DNA of 64,000 bases from Euglena gracilis (Eukaryota > Euglenida > Euglenophyceae > Euglenales). Every line of letters begins with the position of its first letter. Position 1 is the first letter of the stretch. The position numbers and the translations under genes are program-made. The stretch spans positions 17,018,589-17,082,588 of the forward strand of contig CP154954.1 in the NCBI GenBank assembly GCA_039621445.1, written 5' to 3'. Positions 31,180 to 42,503 of this stretch are shown piece by piece. The notes beneath the pieces are model-generated. The model was not told where the DNA came from and did no database searches. It saw only the letters and a list, made by a program, of their open reading frames with translations.

Positions 31180-32021
31180 GGTACTTGTCTGTTAGTCGAT
31201 CCACGGCAGTGCATCAAGTCTGTTAGTCGATCCACACCTATTTTTTGCCTACTTTGGGTCACTGATGGACAAGGAAAGCACAAAACAGGGTCAGAAGATA
31301 CGGCTGTTGTGTCGGCACAGGGTCTAGAGAGTTAGGGTTAGGGTCAGGGTTAGGGTTAGGGCTGGGGCTAAGTTTGGGCTTCGTGACCCTGACCCTAACC
31401 CTATCCTTAACCGTATTTTTGGCCTACTTTCGGTCACTGATGGACAGGGAAAGCACAAAAAAGGGTCAGAAGATACGGCTGGTGTTGGCACAGGGTCTAG
31501 AGAGTTAGGGTTAGGTTTAGGGTTAGGATTAGGGTTAGGGTTAGGGGTCAGTGTTAGGTTTAGGGTTAGGGCTAGGGCTAGGTTAGGGCTACGTGACCCT
31601 AACCCTAACCCTAATTCTAACCCTAACCCAAACCCTAACCCTACTTTTGGTCTACATTGGGTCACTGATGGACAGGGAAAGCACAAAAAAGGGTCAGAAG
31701 ATACGGCTGGTGTTGGCACAGTGTCTAGAGAGTAAGGGTTAGGGTCAGGGTTTAGGGTTAGGGTTAGGTTTTTGGGTTTGGTTCAGATTTACGGTTAGGG
31801 TTGCGTAGCCCTAACCTAACCCTAAACCCAAACTCAAACCCAGAACCCTAACCCTAAACCCTAACTCTCTAAACCCTGTGCCGACACCAGCCGTATCTTC
31901 TGACCCTGTTTTGTGCTTTCCCTGTCCATCAATGACCCAAAGTACATCAGTGACCCAAAGTAGGCCAAAAATAGGTGTGGATCGACCTGTTTTGCCGTGG
32001 ATCGACTAACAGACAAGTACC
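31180..32021. mobile_element. Inverted-repeat element filled with telomere-like TTAGGG repeats
   Basis: Termini GGTACTTGTCTGTTAGTCGA and its complement are identical for at least 28 bp and similar for ~150 bp, flanked by a perfect 8-bp duplication GGGTTTTT (31172-31179 and 32022-32029). The interior has ~190-bp units, each with a GTCAGAAGATACGGCTG segment followed by degenerate TTAGGG tracts on the left and CCCTAA tracts on the right. No ORF of credit. Confidence 0.85.
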
Positions 32022-32029
32022 GGGTTTTT

Positions 32030-32753
32030 TGGGCTCTTGACCAGGGGGGGGGGAATTTTCGGCCGTTTCAGGCACTTTGTCCCGTCCCTTCTATTCTTTG
32101 ACGCCATGAAGCCCACCGGGATTCAGAATTCATTTGCCGTATGTTGTGGGGTTGTTATGGTATATTCCCGAACACCTCTGTTCGTCTTATTGATAGATGC
32201 ATGCCGAGGATGGTTCAATGGACAAAATACCCAAAAGCTGGCATCTTAGTTGTTCCTCTGGGGCTGAAGGGGGGGGGGAGTTTTCGCCCGTTTCGGAGCC
32301 TTTTGCAAAACCAGGAAAATTCCCAAAATTCAGGGGGGGAATTTTCGGGGGGGGACAATTTACGCCCAAGGACTGTAAATTCTGAGTCAAAAAAAAACCC
32401 AAATTTTTTTATAGTAGTTGTTTTGGGGGGCTGCTTTTGCCGTGTCCTTTTTGGGGTTGGCTGGGCACAGTTCCAGCTGGGTGTAGAAATGGAGGGCTCT
32501 CCCAAGGTTTTGGAAAAGAAAATTCTTATAAATATTTGTTCTTCTTGAAGCAAATTCGCTGTGATTCTTTTTGATTAACCCCCCCCCCCCCCAAACAACC
32601 TGGCGGGGTGCCAGGTTACTGGAACGAAGTTTGCCTGAAAAGGGGGGGGTGCCAGGTTTCTGAAACCATCTTTTTGGGGGGTAGGTAGGGTGGGTGGATC
32701 CGGTTGAGCCCCCCCCCCCCCCAGAGGGGGTCCCCCAGGGGGGGGGTGAGATC
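32030..32753. other. Unassigned, G-run rich
   Basis: Contains G-run segments near 32265-32360 and 32580-32750. No supported gene; ORFs are in homopolymers. Confidence 0.35.
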
Positions 32754-33192
32754 AGGCTTGTGCTTAAGGACCGGGGGGGGGGGGTACTGGCTGGCCAATT
32801 GGCTGGACACTGGAAAAAATGGACTAGCCAGACCCCCCCTCCCCCCCGGCGCTTTTTCCTCCGGCGCTGTGCGCCGAGGTGGAAATGAGGTTTTCAACAG
32901 GTTTTTGGCTGATTTTGTTCCAAAAATTCCCAAAAATGGGCATTTTTGGCCATTTGTGGGGGTCCCCAAAAAAATTTCTGGCGCTTTGCGCCGTTCACTG
33001 GAAAAAAAATTTCCACTAGCTGGGGTCTGCAAGCTAGCCCTGCTAGCAGACCTCCCGGGGGGGGGGGGGCTTAAACCAGACAGAAGCCAAAGTGCATCTA
33101 AGGGGGGGGGGTCTGCTAGAAATCCCACTAGCCAAATTTGGACTAGCTGCAGTCCAGCCTCCAGTACTGCAATCCCTTAAGCACAAGCCTGG
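32754..33192. mobile_element. hAT-like MITE (CAGGCTTGTGCTTAAGG family)
   Basis: Both ends are CAGGCTTGTGCTTAAGG. Flanks GGTGAGAT and GGTGGGAT match at seven of eight bases. The interior has C/G-runs and GGCGC(T/A)...GCGCC short inversions. Confidence 0.75.
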
Positions 33193-33709
33193 GTGGGATA
33201 TACTTTTCGGCACTGAAGGCGCCAAAGTTTTTTGAAAAAGAGTGCTATTTTTAGCGCTCAAGAATCTCAATTTGGGGGGGTTCATTTTTTCCCGCTTTTG
33301 GGCATCCCCGTGTGCCACCTTGCAACCCCAGCGCTGTTTGGGTCATTCTCATTGAATTCAGTTCAATGGGTGCACATTGTGACGCCAAGTGTGCTGAGGG
33401 TAGTGTCCTGCCATGCATGGGTTAACTCTGTGGTGCATGGTTACACCTAACAACTTTTTTTGTACTTCACACCGGATATTTTTGCACTTCTTGTGCACTT
33501 TATCTCCAAAATGGTTGCACCTTATCCCAAAAATATTTGCCTCCGTTCGGAAAATTTTTGCCAGGCGTTTTGTACTTTGCGCTGAAAATTTTGCATTTTG
33601 ACAAATTTTGCCCAAAATACGCCCAAAAATTTGCTTCATGGTGGCAAAAAAAGTTTACCAAGAACACCCACATTTTTACAAAAAAGCCTTCAAATCCATA
33701 TGTCCAGAG
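33193..33709. other. Unassigned AT-rich sequence
   Basis: No gene or repeat recognised. Confidence 0.35.
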
Positions 33710-34014
33710 CAGGCTTGCGCTTAGTCGGGTGCCTACCCCACGGGGGGGGGGGTGCTAGGGGCAGGCACCCCATAGCACCCGATCCGACCCCCCCTCGGGG
33801 GGGGGGGGTAGGGTTTTGGGGGGTGCCTGCCCCTAGCAGGCACCCCCCTCCAACCCCGGTGCCGAAGGCGCCGGGGGCCCGGAAAAGGCCATTTTCAATG
33901 AAAATTTTCTGGGTCCGGCCCGGACCCCTATCCCCCCCGGGGGGGGTGCCTGCTAGGGGCAGGCACCCTATAGCACCCACCCCCCTCCCCCCCCGGTCGG
34001 TAAGCACAAGCATG
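33710..34014. mobile_element. hAT-like MITE
   Basis: Ends CAGGCTTGCGCTTAG and complement of CATGCTTGTGCTTAC, with a perfect 8-bp duplication GTCCAGAG (33702-33709 and 34015-34022). The interior repeats GGTGCCTGCC(C/T) and its complement. A closely related copy lies at 47875-48157 inside an intron. Confidence 0.85.
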
Positions 34015-34022
34015 GTCCAGAG

Positions 34023-34371
34023 CTGGCAAATTCTTTTTGACCTTCACTCAAATATTTCTATTTTTGCTGAGGGGAGGCAAATGAGAACGCCCAAAAGGTC
34101 TTGGAGAAGGATGCACAAAATCTGAGAGAAATGGTGCAAAAATCACAAAAATGCAAAAATTACTCGAAGAGGGGTCCCGGCTGGAAAATGGCTGAAGGGT
34201 GAGGAAGCATGAGGAAAAGAAGGCAATCCAAAATAAAACCAACCTTTGTCCCTGCCCCCCTGCCAGGTTATTTGGGCCCTTTTTTCAGCATCGTAAAGGA
34301 ATTTTGCCTAAAAAGGGGGGTGCCGGGTCACATGCCAGTCACTGGAACCATCTTTTTGCCCCTCCCCCCGC
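34023..34371. other. Unassigned sequence
   Basis: Nothing recognised. Confidence 0.35.
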
Positions 34372-34940
34372 TAAACCCCCCCAAATATAAGACACCCCTC
34401 ACTACAAGACACCCCCCAAATATAAGACACCCTTTGGGGATTTTTGGGCCGACACCCAAATATAAGACACCCCCCAAATATGAGACACCCCTCTACTTCT
34501 CCAAATATAAGACACCCCCCCCATGAAAGGCCTTCCACAGTGAGTGTGGAGCAGCAAGTCACAAGGCGCGATGAAAACAACCAATGCACGTCCAGTCTAC
34601 GGCTTTTGGGTGAAGCAGGAGGTCAGAAGCAACTGCTTTTTGAATGTAGCAGAACACGGATGAGAATCTACTATTTCGAACAACAAGAGAACGACCAATC
34701 TGCAAGTGGTGATGAATGCCGTTCAGACAAACGTGCCAGTGTTGTACATGTGAAGGTACGAGGGCATTAGAACAACAACATACTTGCTGGAAAAGTGTCC
34801 AAATATAAGACGCCCCTCAGTCATCCACCTGAAACCCAAATATAAGACACCCCCCCCCCCAAAAAAGACACCCTTTGGCGAAATCGGTCGACACCCAAAT
34901 ATAAGACACCGGTGTCTTATATTTGGTGGGGGGGGGGTTA
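34372..34940. mobile_element. TA-flanked element with ATATAAGACACC repeats enclosing an exon-like segment
   Basis: Left end TAAACCCCCCCAAATATAAG, right end complement of TAACCCCCCCCCACCAAATA. Arrays of ATATAAGACACCCC occupy 34378-34520 and 34797-34925. The same design (TA, C-run, ATATAAGAC) occurs in the LTR MITE at 6825-6996. Between the arrays is a normal-composition coding segment (34541-34755). Confidence 0.65.
34541..34755 (+). CDS. Unrecognised exon-like segment
   Basis: Preceded by a CTTCCACAG acceptor and followed by a GTACGAG donor. About 71 codons open (QVTRRDENNQCTSSLRLLGE, MRIYYFEQQENDQSASGDE). It lies entirely inside a TA-flanked element. It could be a captured host exon or part of a transposon gene. 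Family unknown. Confidence 0.45.
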
Positions 34941-35315
34941 AGTTATTTGTCCAGTCCCAGGAGCAAGGGCCCCAGGTTTTGGGAGGGGGGTTATGGAAGA
35001 GGCCAGATGCGACCGAGATAAAGAGTGCATTCGCACACCCTGAAGTATTTTTAAATTTTGTGTTTTCGAAACTCTTATATTGAAAGTTGACCACCAATCC
35101 AACAACCTCAACCCCAACTCAAGCACTCATTTGGGAAGATAAGCACCACGACGAAAATGTTGGTCACCCCCGGCACCAGAGATTTCAATCAAGCTTAAAC
35201 AAAAATGCCACACTGATAGGAAATGTCTACTGTTTAAGTATTTAGTGGTTCTCATAACATCCTTTCACCCTGAATCTCAGGACAAAAAAGCCAATGAAGC
35301 AGCTGGAACAGCGTT
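34941..35315. other. Unassigned sequence
   Basis: Nothing recognised beyond short open frames. Confidence 0.3.
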
Positions 35316-36445
35316 AAAACCTATTTTCTGGGCCCAACGCCTGTCTTGAAATTCTACTGACATTAACGGATTTCAGGCTGAAATTGTTTATGTCGGTCGA
35401 TTTCCAGTCAGGCGCCCGTTTATGTAAGTCGATTTCCATTCAGGCGCCCGTTTATGAAAGTCGATTTCCATTCAGGCGCCCGTTTATGAAAGTCGATTTC
35501 CATTCCATTGAAATCTGTTGCTAGTCAGATTGGGAATTTTTAGTGATTTTTTGGACATTTTGTATTTCCATTTTTTCCGACATTTTTGGTCCTATGGGGT
35601 TGTGGAGGAGTTATGGACCAGACAAAAACCAGATTTTGTGGCCAGGTGATCACAGCTGGCTGAACTTTGGATGGAACAGACGGAAGGACGGTACTTAAGA
35701 TTATTATTTTCTGAATCTTCAGAAAAAGCATTCGGCATATTTGTCCTGAACCAGTTGTCATCACTGGTCATCTAAAAGAAAAGCTTTCGGGTGAGGAGTT
35801 ATTTGGCAATGAACCCTATTTTCTGGGCTCGACGCCTGCATTGCAATTATATTGACATCATCGGATTTCGGGCCAAGGCTGTGTTCATAGCAAAAGGCTG
35901 TGTTCATGGCTTTGGTCAAAATCTGTGTTTGTAATAAAACGCAGACTCTGGCCTGAGTCTCTGTTTCGAAACGCTGAGTCTGTTATTCGGCCTGAGTCTG
36001 CGTTTCGAAACGCAGACTCAGGTCAGAGTCTGCGTTTAAGAAGCAGTTCTTGATATAGAGATTGAAAAAAAGAAAAAAGCATTCCGAAAAAAAGAGACAA
36101 AATGTTGGTCGACATTAACAGGTTTCAGGCTGAAACTGAAAATGTCCCAAAACGGAACAAAAAGGCATTTAAAAAAGGACACAAAAGGTTGGTCGATTTC
36201 CAAGACATCGGAAACCGTTTATGTCAGTCGATTTCCATTCAGGCGCCCGTTTATGAAAGTCGATTTCCATTCAGGCGCCCGTTTATGAAAGTCGATTTCC
36301 ATTCATGCGCCCGTTTATGTCAGTCGATTTCCATTCAGGCGCCCGTTAATTGGCCAAAAACCACTTTTTTTTACCATATTTCCGTCCAGGCGGTTCGGTC
36401 GAATGAATATCAAGACAGGCGTCGGGCCCAGACAAAATAGGTTTT
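35316..36445. mobile_element. Inverted-repeat element with ~38-bp direct repeats (hairpin family, copy 3)
   Basis: 35316-35353 (AAACCTATTTTCTGGGCCCA...) is the near complement of 36398-36440. Repeats of GTCGATTTCCATTCAGGCGC lie at 35395-35500 and 36215-36350, and a GAGTCTGCGTTTCGAAACGC block is near 35940-36030. A partial third copy of the end lies near 35810. A perfect hairpin abuts the right end. Confidence 0.65.
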
Positions 36446-36448
36446 TGG

Positions 36449-36552
36449 AAAAATCGACCGACACTAACAGATTCAGCAGGGGCGCCGGGCGGCTCGCTTC
36501 GCTCGCTCGCGCCCGGCGCCCCTGCTGAATCTGTTAGTGTCGGTCGATTTTT
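36449..36552. repeat. Perfect 43-bp inverted repeat, 18-bp loop
   Basis: Arms 36449-36491 and 36510-36552 are exact complements, starting AAAAATCGACCGACACTAAC. The loop is GCTCGCTTCGCTCGCTCG. Followed by GTATAGAAA. Confidence 0.95.
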
Positions 36553-36749
36553 GTATAGAAATTAAGAATGAGTTGAAAACCTTTTTTTTTGATGTTTTGA
36601 ATGCGATGGTCCAAGGATTCTTTTTTTTTGCAGGAAATTGTGGAATTTGCACCCTGTTTTTTGGGGGAAATATTGGTTGCAGATTATTTTTGTTAAGGAC
36701 CGCTCCACCAAAAAGTATTATTTTAGGAAAGGAGTCCGGCCAACCTAAT

Positions 36750-36813
36750 GTGGGGACCCGATGTTCAAGAAATGATCTTGGTTCTTGGCAGTCCTCTCAA
36801 TGTTCAGCTTGAT
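36750..36813 (+). CDS. FadB-like gene, possible exon A (N-terminal)
   Basis: Encodes ILVLGSPLNVQLD just before a GTGCTT donor at 36814, in phase 0 with exon B. The pattern resembles the first beta strands of crotonase domains (hydrophobic strand, then S-P-x-N). The next intron would be only 41 bp and the left edge is not fixed, so this is tentative. Earlier exons and any targeting peptide are not found. Confidence 0.35.
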
Positions 36814-36854
36814 GTGCTTGTCCCAACCAATTTCTGCCTCCGCCGCTGTTACAG

Positions 36855-36981
36855 GCATCTGCCTACATCACAGAAGAGTACCAGAAAGGTAATTGCAAAG
36901 TTTGCATCCTCACAAGTGCAAAGAAGCGCTTCTGTGTTGGAGCTGACATCACAGAGTTTTATGGCTCCACAGATAAAGCAG
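36855..36981 (+). CDS. FadB-like multifunctional beta-oxidation enzyme, exon B
   Basis: Acceptor CTGTTACAG, donor GTGTTC; ends in phase 1. Encodes VCILTSAKKRFCVGADITEF: the GADITEF signature of FadB-type enoyl-CoA hydratases, where backbone amides form the oxyanion hole. The full protein hydrates trans-2-enoyl-CoA and then oxidises 3-hydroxyacyl-CoA with NAD+, in peroxisome or mitochondrion. A bacterial-type FadB rather than fungal MFE layout is suggested by the motifs. Confidence 0.75.
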
Positions 36982-38273
36982 GTGTTCTCCGTGCAGGATT
37001 TCACATCATTTTCATCAATGGGGTGTTTTTTCAGGCGCCTTGGAAATTAAAAAAAAAATTTTGAGACCGCCTCGAAATTTTTGGCCAAAATGCCTCAAAA
37101 AGCCTTAAAAAAACCGTCAAGAAAACCATTCAGAGAAAATTTTCGAAACTTGAGCTGAAAAAGAAGTCGCAAACTTGACAAAATCAAGCCAACTCCGGGG
37201 GAAGCAATGGTTTCTGGTATTGCTGGAACACTGTCTACCCGAATTGGGGTTTTCGACTTTTTAATCTTGAACTCCCGTTCGATGCTGGGACTTCCCTTGA
37301 AAAATAGGCGCCCCCCTTGTTTTCACCCCCACACTCTTCAAAAAAACAAAATTTTCTTTTTACCCCACCCCCCAAATCCTCAAAAACATGGTTTTGCCCC
37401 CCAAACCCCCTCAAAAGAAATTTCTTTTCCCCCACCCCCCAAACCACCTGCCAAATAGCCCCCCCTTTCCCCCATAGAGGTCCAGGGCTGGAGCTGGTCG
37501 AACGGTACCAAAAAAAAAATGCCCGGGTCGAACGGTACCAAAAAAAAATCGAAATTGCAAAGATGTCCAAAAAGCTACCAATTATGCAAAAAACCCCGAC
37601 CTTTTATTGACCCCCCAAAAAATGTCCTAAACAGCTTTTTTCCGCTTTTCTCCCCTTTTTGACCCATTTTGGACCCATTTTTGGACCCCCGAAAATGAAA
37701 AATCCGTTATTGTCCAGCCACTGGTGGCTGGAAATAAATAAATCTCGTTGATGGGGGTTAGGGGGATCCGGGGCTGGAAATGGCTGCTGGCTGGCTGGAC
37801 CCCCCCCCCCGGGGGTCAAATTTTCTTAAGCAACGCCCTGGTTCCAACCGGTGATGTTGGCAAAGGTCTCCTTGAAAGGTATGGCAAATTATTCAAGAAA
37901 AATGTCAGACACATTGGCACGCATTTGTTTTTAATCAGATTTTGCTGTGTTTGTGCCAGGGTGGTCCACAAGGGATGGGATTTTTTCGTTTTTTCCCCGT
38001 TAAGGACCGCCTGCTTTTCATCCTAAGGGCCGGACAGGGGCTCGGACAGGGTCGAAAAGGTTCGAAAACACATTTTTTGATGTTTTTGGTGGATGGGCAA
38101 TCTCCAAGGGTGCCAGAAATCATTTTTTCCCCTGACGTTGACACTTTTGCCACAACACGGCCATTTTTTCTGCCATTTTTCCCATGTATTTTTTTTCATT
38201 GATTGTGCTGGGACAGCAGGATTTGTTTTTATTTGCTTAATGACCGCCCTGATTTGCACATGTTTGTTCTCAG
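36982..38273. other. Intron B-C with repeats
   Basis: 1.29 kb. Holds C-run segments near 37310-37470, two GGTCGAACGGTACCAAAAAA copies (37496 and 37526) and the hAT-like MITE at 37957-38251. An exon-like fragment near 37845-37880 (ALVPTGDVGKGLLER) was not used because B joins C in phase without it. Confidence 0.5.
37957..38251. mobile_element. hAT-like MITE (CAGGGCGGTCCTTAAG family), old copy
   Basis: Ends CAGGGTGGTCCACAAG and complement of CAGGGCGGTCATTAAGC. Flanks GTTTGTGC and ATTTGCAC agree at five of eight, the differences being transitions. A better copy is at 56107-56406; a partial one starts near 40998. Confidence 0.6.
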
Positions 38274-38356
38274 ATCTGCTTCAAAGGCTTGTTGCTGGAA
38301 AAGCAGCAATGAAGAAGCTTTCAACATTACCTCTTCCAACTCTTGCAGCAATTAAT
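38274..38356 (+). CDS. FadB-like gene, exon C
   Basis: Acceptor TTGTTCTCAG, donor GTGTGC. Completes the split codon from exon B and encodes LVAGKAAMKKL then PLPTLAAIN, the helix and strand leading to the active-site loop. The spacing from GADITEF to LAAIN (about 22 residues before the LPxPT motif) agrees with bacterial FadB. Ends in phase 0. Confidence 0.8.
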
Positions 38357-40504
<2,148 letters not shown>

Positions 40505-40512
40505 GATCGGGC

Positions 40513-40630
40513 TGCAGAACGCGCTGACCTACATCCTGCCGGGGAAGAACATGAAGCCGGCCAAGGCGAAGTCGATGGGGCTGGTGGACGCCCTCCTGGA
40601 GGACGAGGACCGTTTCGAAGGAGAAAACAG
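40513..40630 (+). CDS. FadB-like gene, exon E
   Basis: Continues exon D in frame after the MITE: LQNALTYILPGKN, PAKAKSMGLVDALL. These are the end of the crotonase fold (GKxxxxxxAxxxGLVD). Donor GTCCCC after ...GAAAACAG at 40630, phase 2. If spliced at the MITE acceptor the exon starts at 40486. Confidence 0.85.
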
Positions 40631-42393
40631 GTCCCCCCCTCCCCCATGTCCAATGAACGCCCTTGCCCGATGAACAGGGGGTGTCCGGACGTCCAGATTG
40701 TCACCATGCCCCTTGCACACACAATACGCAAACCCCCATGCCCAATGAACGCCCGCCCCCATCTGGACCGTCTGGGCTTGGGGGGGGGGAAGAAAATGGA
40801 TGCATTGGCTGGCTGTTGTTTTTTTGTTATTTTTCCAGGTTTTCACAAGCATATGCCAGTGAAGTTGTTATTTTTAATTGATCATTGAAGGCCGAAACTC
40901 TTAGCTGAACCCCTGAGACTGTCACCACAAGGGCGTCGCTCGAGCCGGCGCCCCCCCCCCCCCGTGGAAGGGGGGGATGGGGAAATTCTGTTTTTGGCAG
41001 GGCGGTCCATAAGACGGGAAGTTTTTTATCCTTGAGGACCGTCCTCCAAGGTCCGCCCTCAGGCCTCAGCCCCTTAGGATTGGGGCTTGAACGGGAAAGA
41101 TCAAAAAGTCGAGAAACACGCTTTTTGACGTTTTAGGGATGCCAGAAATCACTTTTTTTCCGAAGTCGACTCGTTTCTGTAAAATATGGCCATTTTTCGG
41201 CCATTTTTTTTCCTATGGATTTTTCATTGAATGTGCTGGGACCAGACAATTTTTTAAGCACTGTCCCCCCCCTCGGGGGGGTGACTGACTGGTTTTTTCA
41301 GAGACTGGTTTTGGGCCTGGACCCCCCCCCCCGGGGGGGGGTTGGCCAGGGGTGGGCAAAAGTGGCTTGAGTGACCCCGGTGCCAAAGGCGCCGGGAAAA
41401 TTTTTTTGGCCTAAAATGGCCTAAAGTGACTGGAAAGTGGCCGTTTTTTGAGTGGCCGACCCCCCCCCCCCGGGGGGGTAGTGACTGACTGGCTTCCAAA
41501 AAAAAGTGACTGACTGGTTTTTCAAAAAGTGGGTGACCCCCCCCTCCCCCCCGGGGGGTCGGTAAAAAAATGGCTGGGACGTCATGGTTTTCAATTTTTT
41601 TTGTTCGTTGTTTGGTCCCTCTTTGCAGGTGGTTACCTTTTTGTAAATAGAGAGAGAGGAGAGAATTATCATTGCACAGTATTTTCAATTATTATCTCCT
41701 GCTATGTTTATTTGCTTTGAGAGCATTCGCGTTTTTTTTTGCATATTTTTCATGTTTTCCATTTTGGGTGCAAATCTGGTGTTCGTTAATTTGTTGTTGT
41801 TGTTTTTGCATTTGAGTTATTACAGCTGGTGCCCTCTGTCTTGGAAATGATTGACTGATTCTCGCAAAAAATGACAGAGTTCATGAAACTGTTTGATAGA
41901 ATTTCCTGAACGTTTTGACAGGGTTTTTTGATTTTTTTTTGACAAGGTTTTGGAACAAAGTGACGTTTCACTTGAAACTTGACATAATTCGCAAAACAGC
42001 CCTGTTGCACAAAATGACACATCAATGTCTCAAATTCAGTATCAATTTCTTCCGTGAAAGTCTGTCAAAATATTTTGTGAATGCTGTCAAAATTTTCAAA
42101 TGATTTTTGAAAACATTTTAACAACTCTGTCAAAAGTTCGAAAACCTGTTCTCTGGAGTTGCATAAATAATATCGTTCCGTTCCAACAACAGGGGCGTCA
42201 GCTGTGTTATTCATGCATCCAAAGTTTTTGCTTTCCCCCATTTTTTTTAAGAAGTAGTCTTGAGGTTCCAGACATGTAATACACCCGAGTATCTGTGCGT
42301 AACGAAATTGTGGTTTTGTATCACATTTTTTTTGAGTATCTGTTGCAATATCTCTCAGCTATTTTGAGGTTTTATTTTGCTTTGCTGTGACAG
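40631..42393. other. Intron E-F with repeats
   Basis: 1.76 kb. CCCATGTCCAATGAACGCCC is repeated near 40645 and 40738; a left end of the CAGGGCGGTCC MITE family lies near 40998 with C/G-run blocks at 41260-41560; AT-rich after 41600. No gene. Confidence 0.5.
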
Positions 42394-42503
42394 GTTTTTG
42401 GGTGCGGCGCGCATGTATGCTGGGACACTGGCTGACAAGCCAAAGCCAAAAGGAGTCCGCAAGGAGAGTTGGATGGATTGGTTCTTGACAAGAACCCCAG
42501 TCG
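42394..42503 (+). CDS. FadB-like gene, exon F
   Basis: Acceptor GCTGTGACAG, donor GTATGC. Joins E in phase 2 and leaves phase 1. Encodes FLGAARMYAGTLADK and WMDWFLTRTPVG, matching the linker region between the hydratase and dehydrogenase parts. Confidence 0.75.

Noticed and set aside
31320-31880. True telomere or chromosome end
   Set aside because: TTAGGG-like tracts are degenerate, change strand in the middle, and are enclosed by inverted repeats with a target duplication.
37845-37885. Possible FadB-like exon encoding ALVPTGDVGKGLLER
   Set aside because: Exons B and C join in phase with family-like spacing without it, and its own phase does not match exon C.
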